DNA of 64,000 bases, taken from assembly GCA_947173955.1 (NCBI GenBank), contig CAMWHE010000003.1:1-64000 (forward strand), in the 5' to 3' direction. The notes below the pieces were generated by a model. That model was given only the letters and a program-made list of their open reading frames with translations, ran no database searches and was not told the origin of the DNA. Both the position numbers and the translations under genes were made by a program. This stretch comes from an uncultured Bacteroidales bacterium. Lineage in GTDB: Bacteria; Bacteroidota; Bacteroidia; Bacteroidales; Muribaculaceae. Position 1 is the stretch's first letter. Every line of letters begins with the position of its first letter. This document shows, one piece after another, positions 1 to 8,187 of this stretch.

Positions 1-95
1 GCGGCGCTCGCGGCTCAGCCCTCACAATCCGCCGCGCACTCGCAGCGTGCTCATCCCGGGGCGCGCGGCCCGGGGGTCCCCTAGGGGGGCCCGGG
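1..95. other. Very GC-rich edge sequence, possible contig-end or chimeric tail
   Basis: The first ~95 bases are extremely G+C-rich with runs such as CCCGGGGGTCCCCTAGGGGG and repeated CCCGGG palindromes. No frame on the minus strand continues the membrane permease that reaches this point. Seen in sequence; that it is an assembly edge or chimera rather than real genome is inference. Confidence 0.5.
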
Positions 96-900
96 AGAAG
101 AAGAGGGGGACGAAGTGGAGGACGTAGATGGTCAGCGGGAGGTAGAGGAGGACGAACCAGAGCATCCGGCCGATGACGGTGGCTGTGGCTGAGGCGGGTA
201 TCTCGAGGGGGTCGCGGCCGCCATGGGCCATGCGGCGCTCGTTGCGTGTGCCTCCGATGAGTGTGATGCCCAGGAGCATACTCTGCTGGATGATGAGGAC
301 GATGATGCCGGGGATGACGAATGAGGCGAAGCCCTGTTCGGTGTCGCCCATGATGTAGGAGGCGTTGTCGATGGGTGAGTCGGAGCCTGTGGTGCCGCTG
401 ATGCCGAGCGACGAGAGGGTCTCGGCGCGTAGGTCGGCGCCGGTGGCGAGCTGAAGGCCTGTGAGGCTCAGGAGCATGGAGCGGTAGCGCAGGAGCAGGG
501 TCATGTCGGAGTAGAATGAGATGTGGGCCTGCTCGCCGCGGCCTATTTTTTCGGCGTAGTCGGAGGGGATGTAGATGATGGCGTAGCAGTCTTTCCGGTC
601 TTTCAAGCGGCGTGCTTCGGCCATATCGGAGGCGTAGCCGATGATGTGCATTGACTCGGTGGCGTCGGCCATGCGGACGAATTCGCGGCTCTGCTGTGAA
701 CGGCTGTCGTCGACTACGGCTACGTTGATCTCACGGGCTACTTCGGGGTTGTAGATGAGGGTGTAGACGATTGGGTAGGCGAGGGGCAGGGCGATGAAGA
801 ACAGGAGGGCGCCGGCGTCGATGAGCGACAGATGTGCCTCGCGTGCGGTGACGCGGGCTACGTCTGTGAACCACTGTTTTATGTTATTCCATAGAGTCAT
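22..900 (-). CDS. ABC-2 type permease, second of pair, C-terminus disrupted
   Basis: Membrane permease subunit of an ABC-2/YhgE-like exporter, last gene of the tolC-hlyD-permease-permease operon. It has an N-terminal membrane segment (about residues 28-50), a large extracytoplasmic domain, then membrane segments near residues 190-215 and 240-265. The neighbouring permease is 388 aa; this one is 292 aa, and the last ~25 residues (from about FFSRAPLGDP) are Arg/Gly/Pro-rich and not membrane-like, so the final ~100 residues with further membrane helices are missing. Either the gene is broken here or the sequence at the window edge is not genuine. Starts 13 nt after the stop of the upstream permease. 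No ATPase gene lies in the window; it may lie beyond the left edge or be supplied in trans. Confidence 0.7.
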   Translation of the reverse strand: MTLWNNIKQWFTDVARVTAREAHLSLIDAGALLFFIALPLAYPIVYTLIYNPEVAREINVAVVDDSRSQQSREFVRMADATESMHIIGYASDMAEARRLKDRKDCYAIIYIPSDYAEKIGRGEQAHISFYSDMTLLLRYRSMLLSLTGLQLATGADLRAETLSSLGISGTTGSDSPIDNASYIMGDTEQGFASFVIPGIIVLIIQQSMLLGITLIGGTRNERRMAHGGRDPLEIPASATATVIGRMLWFVLLYLPLTIYVLHFVPLFFSRAPLGDPRAARPGMSTLRVRGGL

Positions 901-913
901 TGTCGGGGGATAT

Positions 914-2080
914 TTAGGGTACGTAGACGGGCCGGAGGGCTCGGCGGCGCAGGCGGCCGGCGAGGAGGGTGGCTACGATGGGGAATATGAGTAGGGATAT
1001 GTAGTAGTAGCGGGAGTAGAAGAGGGCGACTCCGTTGAGTGCCTGGTCGCTGTATATTAGGAAGTACCAGCGCACGGGGAGGATGTAGCTGAATATGCCT
1101 ATGTAGCCGTACATCTTGTCGACAGGGAATGAGAATCCGGCTATCGAGAAGGCGAGGATGCCGAAGAGGGAGCAGATGCTGAGCGAGAGGCGGAGGTTGG
1201 CGAGGATGGAGCAGATTATCAGGGCGAATGACTGGCAGGCTATGACGAAGATGGGCATGGCCAGGAGCATGTTGCCGAGATGTGCGCAGGGGAAGTGGCA
1301 GTAGGAGAAGAGCAGGGCGTCGAATCCCCATCCGATGATGGTGAAGATGACGGTAGCGGGCAGGAGTTTGCCGACGAGGGCTGTGGCGATTGAGCCGTTG
1401 GCGCGGCTGAGCCACGCGGGGGATGTGCGCCGCTTGAATTCCTCGCAGATGGAGAAGCAGGTGACGAGGAATATCATGAGCTCGAGGGCTCCGGGTATGA
1501 AGGAGTTGGAGAGATAGACGGAGTAGTTGGTCCAGGGGTTGCCCAGGGGGTGGGTATCGATGACGATGGGCTGGAGGAGGGTGCCGGCGGCGGCTTCGGG
1601 GAGGCCGGCGGAGGTGAGTGTCGTCTCGACGACGGCTCCGGAGCTGAGTACGGCCATGGTCTTGAAGCCTTTGAAGGCGAGGGTACCGGGCACGAAGTAG
1701 GTCATGTTGGAGTAGTAGGAGAGGGTCGGGGTGCGTCCGGCGAGGGCGTCGGCCTGAAAGTCCTCAGGAATGAGGAAGAAGCCGAATATTTCGCCTGACT
1801 GTACCTTGGCTACGGCGTCATGATAGGATGCTTCGCGTGAGGTCAGGTCGATGAGCTCGGTGGAGCCGAGTGAGCGGGTCAGATTGCGCGACATGGCGGT
1901 GTTGTCAAGGTCGACGATGGCTGTGGGTACCTTTGTCGGCAAGCCTTCGCTCATGAGTGTTATGAAGAAGAATGCGCAAGCTAAGGGCACGAGTACCATG
2001 GCCCAGAGATAGACTCTTCGGGAGCCGTAGCGATGGAGTTCGCGTCGGATGGTGGCGCCGAGACCTTTTGCGATATTCAT
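914..2080 (-). CDS. ABC-2 type transporter permease
   Basis: Full-length (388 aa) inner-membrane permease of the ABC-2 family (YbhS/YbhR/YhhJ-like). The N-terminal membrane helix is at about residues 23-43, followed by a ~150-residue periplasmic domain of the kind that contacts the HlyD-type adaptor, then about five C-terminal membrane helices from roughly residue 195 to 378. It lies 54 nt downstream of the hlyD-type gene and 13 nt upstream of a second permease, consistent with a heterodimeric membrane channel. With the tolC- and hlyD-type genes it would form a cell-envelope-spanning exporter. Substrate unknown. Confidence 0.85.
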   Translation of the reverse strand: MNIAKGLGATIRRELHRYGSRRVYLWAMVLVPLACAFFFITLMSEGLPTKVPTAIVDLDNTAMSRNLTRSLGSTELIDLTSREASYHDAVAKVQSGEIFGFFLIPEDFQADALAGRTPTLSYYSNMTYFVPGTLAFKGFKTMAVLSSGAVVETTLTSAGLPEAAAGTLLQPIVIDTHPLGNPWTNYSVYLSNSFIPGALELMIFLVTCFSICEEFKRRTSPAWLSRANGSIATALVGKLLPATVIFTIIGWGFDALLFSYCHFPCAHLGNMLLAMPIFVIACQSFALIICSILANLRLSLSICSLFGILAFSIAGFSFPVDKMYGYIGIFSYILPVRWYFLIYSDQALNGVALFYSRYYYISLLIFPIVATLLAGRLRRRALRPVYVP

Positions 2081-2134
2081 AGGGTGGTATATGAGGGAAT
2101 AGGGTTGTTTTATGTCAGGTTGTTACCGGGCTTA

Positions 2135-3154
2135 TCAGCGATAGATTACGGTCATGCCGGGACGGAGGTCGGGGACTGAGTCGAGGGGACGCGCCTTGAT
2201 CTGGAATGTGCGGCTGTCCCAGTCGCCGGTCGACTTGGTGGCGCGCCAGGTGGCGTAGGAGCCCATGTCGCGGACGTAGTAGATTTCAGCTTCGATTTCC
2301 TTTTTGTCGAGGGCGGGGATCATAAGCTTGATTTTCTTGCCCATGGTGAGGTCGTTGAGGAGTTCTTCACGGACGTTGAAGGTGACCCATTTGTCGTCGG
2401 TACGCAGGAGGTTCATGATGGGGGCTCCGAGGGCAACGAGCTCGCCTTCGTGGGGATAGATGACGTCGATCTGTCCGTCGCAGGGGGCTGTCAGATACTG
2501 ATCCTCGAGGAGGGCGTTGACTTCGGCTACGCCGCCCTGGGCTACGTTGACCATGGCGCGTGCGCTTTCTTTGTCCTCGGACTGAGCGCCCTGGCGGGCG
2601 AGGTTGTACTGGCTTTCGGCGGCTTTGGAGGCGGCTACGGCAGCGTCATAGGCGGCTTTGGCCTCGTCGCGCTTCTGCTCGGAGATGACCCCCTTGGAGT
2701 AGAGCGACTCCATGCGGTCGTAGGTCTTTTTGGTGATGTCGACGGCGGCTTTGGCCTGCTGCCACATCTGATAGGCTGTGGTTACGATCTGTGAGCGTGT
2801 GCCGGCATCGACTTTGCGATTCATGGCTTCGGCTACGGTCACCATGCCTTCGGCCTGTGTCATCTTGGCTTCGGCGAGGTTGGAGTGGATATGGACGAGG
2901 GTGTCGCCCTGACGCACGTTGTCGCCTTCGCGGACGTAGATGTCGGTCACGCGGCCGGGGAGCATTCCGGAGATGCGTATGCCGGTGGCTTCGGCCTGTC
3001 CTTCGATGATCTCGGGGGGTTCTTTGATGAACAGGAAGCCTACGATTGCGAGAGCGGCTACTATGAGGATGATGACGGCGAGGGCGCCCATCAGGCGTCG
3101 GCTTTCTTTTTTGACTTCAGCTGCCGTGGGGGCTGGATAATTGTTGTCGGCCAT
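2135..3154 (-). CDS. HlyD-family periplasmic adaptor (membrane fusion protein)
   Basis: 339-aa adaptor that links the inner-membrane permeases to the TolC-type outer-membrane channel. Visible parts: short cytoplasmic N-terminus, one membrane helix (about residues 22-43), a biotinyl-lipoyl half motif (ISGMLPGRVTDIYVREGDNV), an Ala/Glu/Lys-rich coiled-coil hairpin (about 95-215), then the second lipoyl half and beta-barrel (LTAPCDGQIDVIYPHEGELV). Length and order are typical of the HlyD/EmrA/YhiI group. It lies 36 nt downstream of the tolC-type gene and 54 nt upstream of the permease, so it is in the same operon. Confidence 0.9.
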   Translation of the reverse strand: MADNNYPAPTAAEVKKESRRLMGALAVIILIVAALAIVGFLFIKEPPEIIEGQAEATGIRISGMLPGRVTDIYVREGDNVRQGDTLVHIHSNLAEAKMTQAEGMVTVAEAMNRKVDAGTRSQIVTTAYQMWQQAKAAVDITKKTYDRMESLYSKGVISEQKRDEAKAAYDAAVAASKAAESQYNLARQGAQSEDKESARAMVNVAQGGVAEVNALLEDQYLTAPCDGQIDVIYPHEGELVALGAPIMNLLRTDDKWVTFNVREELLNDLTMGKKIKLMIPALDKKEIEAEIYYVRDMGSYATWRATKSTGDWDSRTFQIKARPLDSVPDLRPGMTVIYR

Positions 3155-3190
3155 AATATCGATAGTTTTTTTATTTCTGTTAGCTGATTA

Positions 3191-4642
3191 TTAATATATT
3201 GAGCGTCCGAGGACTTTGGTCAGATAGGTGTCGCAGAGCTGCACGTCGATCATGGCGTCGATCTTCTCGGAGTTGGCTTTGAGCCATGCTGTCTGAGCTT
3301 CGAGGACATTGTCGGTGGTCAGGACTCCTTCCTGGAATCCGATCTGGGCATTGGAGAGGTTTTCCTGTGCTTTTGTCTCGTTGGTGATAGTCATCAGGTA
3401 GGTCTTCATGGCTTCCTGTGCCTTGAATGCGGCCTGTGAGACCTGAAGGGCTATCTTTTCCTTGGCGTCGTCGAGTGTCAGCTGTGCGATATGCTGTTCG
3501 GCGCGGGCCTGGCGGAGCTTGTTGTAGTTGCCTCCCCAGTGCCATACGGGTATCTTGAGCATAACGCCGACCGAGAAGGCGCCGCTGAAGCGGGTCTTGA
3601 AGCCGTCAAACATATTGGGGTTGGAGAATGAGTATGTGCCGATCAGGGCTACGTTGGGGAGCATCGACGAGAGGGCTACGTTCTTCTGTTCGTCGGTGAC
3701 TTTGGTCAGCATCTCGAGGGCATGGACGTCGTGGCGGGCGCGGTAGACGTCCTGCATATTGTAGGATGTGGCGATTTCTTCTTTGGGGGTGGCGTTGTCG
3801 ACGGATTCGTCAATGACGCGGATATCGGTGTCGACGGGGAGTCCGCAGAGCTGGGCGAGAAGCATACGGGAGAGCACGAGGCCGTTGTCGACTTTGGTAA
3901 GGTCGATCTGGGCTTCGTTGAGCTTGACATCGACTGTAAGCTTATCGCTTTTGGTGGCTACGCCTTCATCGACCATGAGGCCGACGTTTCTGTCAAGGGA
4001 GTCGAGGAGGGCGACGTAGCTTGTAGCGAGGCGCTGCTTGGCGGAGAGGGAAACGACCTGCCAGTAGGCAGCGTCGACGGCATAGACTACATCCTGACGG
4101 GCAGAGGCGTGGAGGTCTTTTGTGAGTTCTTCAGCGTAGCGGGCCATGCGGTTGAGAGCCACGATCTTGCCGCCCATGTAGATAGGCTGTGTCAGGGTTA
4201 CGGCTCCGAAAAAGACATTGTGGATGTCGAATGTCATGGCGTCTTTCGGTATCAGGGCTACGGTCGAGGGGATGTACTGTCCGTCGGGCCCCTTGACGGG
4301 CATATGAGTGGCCGGGTCGGTGACGAGATTGAAGTCGTAGGAGCCGGTCTGCATATTGAATGTCTTGGTGGGGAGGAGCTGGTCTTTGTCGAAGATCGAG
4401 ATGTTCTTCTGATTATACATATATCCTCCGGCAAAGTCGATGGCGGGCAGATAGGCCGCGAAGGCTTCCTTGCGCTGATAGCCTGCGGCCTTTACTTTTT
4501 CAGCCTGTATGAGGAGTTCCTTGTTGTTTTCAATTGCGAGAGCGCGGCATGAGTCGAGCGACAGGGGCTCGGCGGCATGAGATGCCAGTGCGGTAGCTGC
4601 TGTCATCGCGGCCAGGATACATGATTTTAGACTTGAACTCAT
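3191..4642 (-). CDS. TolC-family outer-membrane efflux protein
   Basis: Outer-membrane channel component (483 aa) of the exporter. The ORF is open back to 4753, but the start at 4642 is chosen because a clear signal peptide follows (MSSSLKSCILAAMTAATALA...SHA) and an exact -7 box (TAAATTTG, 4672-4679) sits just upstream. After the signal come two repeats of the OEP helical/beta arrangement; LDSCRALAIENNKELL is the typical first OEP helix. First gene of the minus-strand operon tolC-hlyD-permease-permease, divergent from the AraC-type gene at 4943. Confidence 0.9.
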   Translation of the reverse strand: MSSSLKSCILAAMTAATALASHAAEPLSLDSCRALAIENNKELLIQAEKVKAAGYQRKEAFAAYLPAIDFAGGYMYNQKNISIFDKDQLLPTKTFNMQTGSYDFNLVTDPATHMPVKGPDGQYIPSTVALIPKDAMTFDIHNVFFGAVTLTQPIYMGGKIVALNRMARYAEELTKDLHASARQDVVYAVDAAYWQVVSLSAKQRLATSYVALLDSLDRNVGLMVDEGVATKSDKLTVDVKLNEAQIDLTKVDNGLVLSRMLLAQLCGLPVDTDIRVIDESVDNATPKEEIATSYNMQDVYRARHDVHALEMLTKVTDEQKNVALSSMLPNVALIGTYSFSNPNMFDGFKTRFSGAFSVGVMLKIPVWHWGGNYNKLRQARAEQHIAQLTLDDAKEKIALQVSQAAFKAQEAMKTYLMTITNETKAQENLSNAQIGFQEGVLTTDNVLEAQTAWLKANSEKIDAMIDVQLCDTYLTKVLGRSIY

Positions 4643-4671
4643 GGTTATGAAGTTGAAACGTGTTTGTTTTA

Positions 4672-4679
4672 CAAATTTA
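4672..4679 (-). promoter_or_regulatory. -7 box for tolC-type operon
   Basis: TAAATTTG on the minus strand is an exact match to the Bacteroidota TAnnTTTG element, 29 nt before the chosen start codon. The -33 element is weak (TTTA about 22 nt further up). Confidence 0.55.
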
Positions 4680-4887
4680 GTAATTTTTCCTTTTATTTTA
4701 ATAAACGCTGTCAGGAGTAAAAAGTTTGTTTCCCGGCTCTTATATGTACTCATTATATTAATGTGTCAGGCTGTTCGTTCGCCGCCGGACTGAGTCAGCG
4801 GATGGCCGAGCTGACCGTAAAAGTAGGGCTGAGAGATATGACTTCCGGCCTGTGGAGCGGTTTTTACGCGATTTTTATGCCCGATTC

Positions 4888-4918
4888 TTTGTCAATTTGA
4901 ATTATATGTCTAACTTTG
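4888..4918 (+). promoter_or_regulatory. Promoter of AraC-type regulator
   Basis: TTTG (4888-4891), 19-nt spacer, TAACTTTG (4911-4918): a full match to the Bacteroidota -33/-7 consensus. The start codon is 24 nt downstream. Confidence 0.75.
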
Positions 4919-4942
4919 TCTAAGAATCAACTTCAACTGTAG

Positions 4943-5866
4943 ATGAAAAATGTTTTAAAGCTGAGCGACATCGAGCCGCTCAGTACGATTTCTGAAGTAT
5001 TCAGTCATTCGCAACAGGATTATATATTTTCACATTTTATTTTCCGGGACAAACTCAGGAGCAAGTTTGACGAGGTGGTCAGTTTCGACGGTCTGTCGGT
5101 CATCATGGTAATCAAGGGCAATCTGTGCCTGTCGATCAATTCGGAGAAGTTTACTCTTGAGCCCAACACGCTGGTCATCCTCCGCCCCAACGATGTGCTG
5201 ACTGCGCCCGGTAATGAGGATGAGCCGGCCGATATCTATACGTTGTTTCTCTCCTCGCGCTTTCTCAAAGGCATCAACTTCGACGTCAATATCATCCGAC
5301 CGTCGAGATTTATCGACTCGTCGCCCGTACTGCATTTCAACCGCTCGCAGAAGAAGTTGCTTCTCAATTATCTGATGCTGCTGCACAACTGTGCCATCTC
5401 CAACGACAGCGGACCGAATCAACTCGGCGTCATATCGCGCAGCATAGGCCGAAATCTTGTGGTATCGTTCCTGTATCAGATAGCTTATATCCGGGAGAAG
5501 GAGCTGACGACAGACAGTACTGTGCTCGATCTGCCGGCTCAGCGCACGCGTAAGCTCAATTATGTCCATGACTTCCTCAAGATACTCGAGCAGTATTACC
5601 GCCAGGAGCGGAATGTGGCTTTCTATGCCGACAAGCTCTGCATATCGTCGAAATATCTGTCGATGCTTGTCAGGGAGGCGACCGGGCATTCGGCCGCCAC
5701 GATAATCGACCGCTATGTCATCACCGAGGCCAAGAATATGCTCCGCTATTCGGCCGATACTATCCAGCAGATAGCCTATAAGCTGAATTTTCCGAATCAG
5801 AGTGCGTTCGGCAAGTATTTCAAGCACATGACGGGTCAGTCACCGACTACTTTCCGGATCGGCTGA
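4943..5866 (+). CDS. AraC-family transcriptional regulator
   Basis: 307-aa transcription factor. The N-terminal ~190 residues form a cupin-like sensing domain (EKFTLEPNTLVILRPNDVLT fits the AraC beta-barrel). The C-terminal ~100 residues hold two helix-turn-helix motifs (FYADKLCISSKYLSMLVREA and IQQIAYKLNFPNQSAFGKYF) with the family ending KHMTGQSPTTFR. It is transcribed divergently from the efflux operon across a ~300-nt gap containing promoters for both, so regulation of the pump is the simplest inference. The ligand is unknown. Confidence 0.92.
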   Translation: MKNVLKLSDIEPLSTISEVFSHSQQDYIFSHFIFRDKLRSKFDEVVSFDGLSVIMVIKGNLCLSINSEKFTLEPNTLVILRPNDVLTAPGNEDEPADIYTLFLSSRFLKGINFDVNIIRPSRFIDSSPVLHFNRSQKKLLLNYLMLLHNCAISNDSGPNQLGVISRSIGRNLVVSFLYQIAYIREKELTTDSTVLDLPAQRTRKLNYVHDFLKILEQYYRQERNVAFYADKLCISSKYLSMLVREATGHSAATIIDRYVITEAKNMLRYSADTIQQIAYKLNFPNQSAFGKYFKHMTGQSPTTFRIG

Positions 5867-5924
5867 ACTTTTACCCTGCGCAGATTGTAGTGTAAGTATA
5901 AACCTAAGACTTAAGACTTACGAT

Positions 5925-6311
5925 ATGAAAAAATTTATTCTGGCTGCATTTGTAGCTCTTATATCTATGACGGCCTGCGCACAGGACAATCATGTAAAGA
6001 CTCTCGGCGACAATAATTATCAGACACTGCTTGACAATCCGCAGAAGCCTCTCGTCATAGATTTCTCGGCGACGTGGTGCGGACCGTGCAAGATGTTCTC
6101 GCCGGTCTATCATGAAGTAGCCGCAGAAATGGCAGGAAAGGCCGATTTCTACAAGGTAGATGTCGACGAGTCGCCGCAGCTTGCCGCCGGCATGAGGATT
6201 CAGGCTGTGCCCACGATCATACTGATCAATCCGAAGACTGAAAAAGTCGATGTTGTCCAAGGGGTGGTCAGCAAGGAAGAATTTGTAAAACGCGTCAAGG
6301 CTATTTTGTAA
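5925..6311 (+). CDS. Thioredoxin-like lipoprotein
   Basis: 128-aa thioredoxin-fold protein with the classic WCGPCK active site (about residues 46-51) and the cis-Pro loop AVPTIILI. The N-terminus is a signal peptide ending in ISMTAC-AQD, with Cys at about residue 18 fitting a Bacteroidota lipobox, so it is probably an envelope-anchored disulfide reductase rather than a cytoplasmic thioredoxin. It lies 58 nt after the AraC gene on the same strand and is followed by a strong hairpin with a T-run. Confidence 0.9.
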   Translation: MKKFILAAFVALISMTACAQDNHVKTLGDNNYQTLLDNPQKPLVIDFSATWCGPCKMFSPVYHEVAAEMAGKADFYKVDVDESPQLAAGMRIQAVPTIILINPKTEKVDVVQGVVSKEEFVKRVKAIL

Positions 6312-6335
6312 CAAAGACAAAATTCCATATCTTTG
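6305..6335 (+). promoter_or_regulatory. Promoter-like pair overlapping the 3' end of the thioredoxin gene
   Basis: TTTG (6305-6308), 19-nt spacer, TATCTTTG (6328-6335) match the full Bacteroidota consensus. The TTTG overlaps the thioredoxin stop codon. Transcription would run into the hairpin at 6335-6374 or, by read-through, into the SpmAB gene. Confidence 0.5.
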
Positions 6336-6382
6336 AGAGTCTGTTTTTCCCGACTGAGCGGGCGGCAGACTCTCATTTTTTT
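6335..6382 (+). terminator. Hairpin plus T-run after thioredoxin gene (repeat copy A)
   Basis: GAGAGTCTG (6335-6343) pairs perfectly with CAGACTCTC (6366-6374), followed by ATTTTTTT. It has the form of a rho-independent terminator. Nearly the same element occurs at 25120-25164. Confidence 0.75.
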
Positions 6383-6485
6383 ATTCTCAGAGCTTAAAAA
6401 TCGGGTTAAACTATGACATTTTAGGGATTTAACTCTGATTTTTCTGTCACGAATTTTTGTCCAATTAGATTTATCACGCTTTCAG

Positions 6486-7715
6486 ATGGTCTTAAATTAC
6501 ATTTGGGTCGGCTTTTTTCTCGTTGCGTTTGTTTTCGCTGTCGTCAGATCGCTCGGCGGCGACCTCTCGGTGTGGAGTTCCATAATGGAGTCCTCTTTCA
6601 CATCGGCGAAGTCGGCGTTCGAGATTTCTCTCTACCTGACCGGTGTCCTCTCGCTATGGCTCGGCCTGATGAAGATAGGGGAGAGAGGCGGTGTGATTCA
6701 GGCGCTGGGTCGACTCGTCAGTCCGCTCTTTGTCCGTCTCTTCCCGGGAGTACCGAAAGGGCATCCGGCCATGGGGTCGATGTTTATGAATATGAGCGCA
6801 AATATGCTTGGTCTCGACAATGCCGCGACTCCGCTCGGACTCAAGGCCATGAATGAGCTGCAGGAACTCAATGCCGAGAAGGACAGGGCGACTGACGCCA
6901 TGATAATGTTTCTCGTCCTGAATGCTTCGGGGCTCTGCCTTATTCCTATAAGCATAATGATGTATCGCGCTCAGGCTGGAGCGGCTAATCCGACGGATGT
7001 CTTTCTACCGATTCTTGTCGCTACCTTCGTAGCAACGTTTGTCGGCATCGTGGCGCTATGTATCAGGCAGAAGATACGTCTCTCCGATCCGGTGCTCGTC
7101 AGCTGGCTTCTCGGGATGGCAGCCTTTGTAGGTGGTATCGTCTGGTTCTTTTCGTCGCTGCCGCAGGAGGCTGTTCAGCTATGGAGCGGATTCATAGCCA
7201 ATTTCCTGCTGTTCGGAGTCATAATCACCTTTCTGATAGCGGGTCTGCGCAAGAGAATCAATTTGTACGACACATTTATCGAGGGGGCGAAGGACGGGTT
7301 CAAGACCGCTGTAAAGATCATCCCTTATCTCGTCGCTATTCTGGTGGCAATCGGAATGTTCCGCGCCTCTGGAGCTATGGATTATATCACGATGGGCATC
7401 GTGGCCCTCTTCTCGGCGGTCGGCATTGATACCGACTGGGCTGAGGCACTTCCGACGGCGCTGATGAAGCCGATGAGCGGAAGCGGATCGCGTGGGATGA
7501 TGGTCGACCTGATGAATACCTACGGTGCTGATTCATTTGTAGCCCGTGTTTCGGCGTCGATACAGGGTAGTACGGATACAATGTTCTACGTATTAGCTGT
7601 TTATTTCGGCAGCATAGGAGTGACACGCACCCGCTATGCCGTCAGTTATGCGTTGCTGGCCGATGTTGTGGGATCTATTTCGGGTGTCATTGCCGCCTAT
7701 ATATTTTTCAGATGA
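6486..7715 (+). CDS. SpmA/SpmB-type nucleoside-recognition (Gate) membrane protein
   Basis: 409-aa multi-pass membrane protein in which the two halves resemble the Bacillus spore maturation proteins SpmA and SpmB fused into one chain, the usual form in Bacteroidota. The first half has SLGGDLSVWSSIMESSFTSA and LYLTGVLSLWLGLMKIGERG; the second half starts near residue 235 and ends with the DTMFYVLAVYFGSIGVTRTR segment typical of Gate domains. The sporulation name is historical; in this non-sporulating group its role is unknown, perhaps transport of a nucleoside-like compound. Start at MVLNYIWVGFF matches the family N-terminus. Confidence 0.85.
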   Translation: MVLNYIWVGFFLVAFVFAVVRSLGGDLSVWSSIMESSFTSAKSAFEISLYLTGVLSLWLGLMKIGERGGVIQALGRLVSPLFVRLFPGVPKGHPAMGSMFMNMSANMLGLDNAATPLGLKAMNELQELNAEKDRATDAMIMFLVLNASGLCLIPISIMMYRAQAGAANPTDVFLPILVATFVATFVGIVALCIRQKIRLSDPVLVSWLLGMAAFVGGIVWFFSSLPQEAVQLWSGFIANFLLFGVIITFLIAGLRKRINLYDTFIEGAKDGFKTAVKIIPYLVAILVAIGMFRASGAMDYITMGIVALFSAVGIDTDWAEALPTALMKPMSGSGSRGMMVDLMNTYGADSFVARVSASIQGSTDTMFYVLAVYFGSIGVTRTRYAVSYALLADVVGSISGVIAAYIFFR

Positions 7716-7745
7716 TTGCATTGATTCTAAAAATTGCTAACTTTG
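7715..7745 (+). promoter_or_regulatory. Promoter of ybeY
   Basis: ATTG (7715-7718), 19-nt spacer, TAACTTTG (7738-7745). The -7 box is exact and ends only 4 nt before the GTG start of ybeY, implying little or no 5' leader. Confidence 0.65.
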
Positions 7746-7749
7746 CATT

Positions 7750-8178
7750 GTGAAGACCGTTATACAATGGCTCTCTGACGGGGTCGAAATGCCGGCTCTC
7801 AATTTCCAGCAGATGGAGTCGTGGATTGAGGCTGTAGCCCGCTATCATGCAAGGACAGTGGGGGAATTGACATACATATTCTGCAATGACCCTAAGATAC
7901 TGGAAGTCAATCTTCAATATCTGAATCACGATTATTTCACAGATATAATCACGTTTGATTATACACGCGGGTCGCGCCTCAGGGGCGATATGTTCATATC
8001 GCTTGACACTGTGGCTACAAACGCTCATCAAGTCGGAGCAGACTATGACACGGAGCTGCGGCGTGTTATCATCCACGGTGTACTCCATCTTTGCGGTATC
8101 AATGACAAGGGACCCGGCGAGCGAGAGATCATGGAGCGCCACGAAAACGAAGCTTTACAATTGCTTAATACTTTGTAA
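7750..8178 (+). CDS. ybeY: Endoribonuclease YbeY (16S rRNA maturation)
   Basis: 142-aa metal-dependent RNase involved in 16S rRNA 3'-end maturation and ribosome quality control. The catalytic metal motif reads HGVLHLCGINDKGPGERE, with Asp in place of the third His of the usual HGxLHLxGxDH, as is common in Bacteroidota. The start is a GTG; it gives the expected family length and N-terminus, and the promoter lies immediately upstream. mnmG follows after 9 nt, so the two are probably co-transcribed. Confidence 0.9.
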   Translation: MKTVIQWLSDGVEMPALNFQQMESWIEAVARYHARTVGELTYIFCNDPKILEVNLQYLNHDYFTDIITFDYTRGSRLRGDMFISLDTVATNAHQVGADYDTELRRVIIHGVLHLCGINDKGPGEREIMERHENEALQLLNTL

Positions 8179-8187
8179 ACCACGCAA

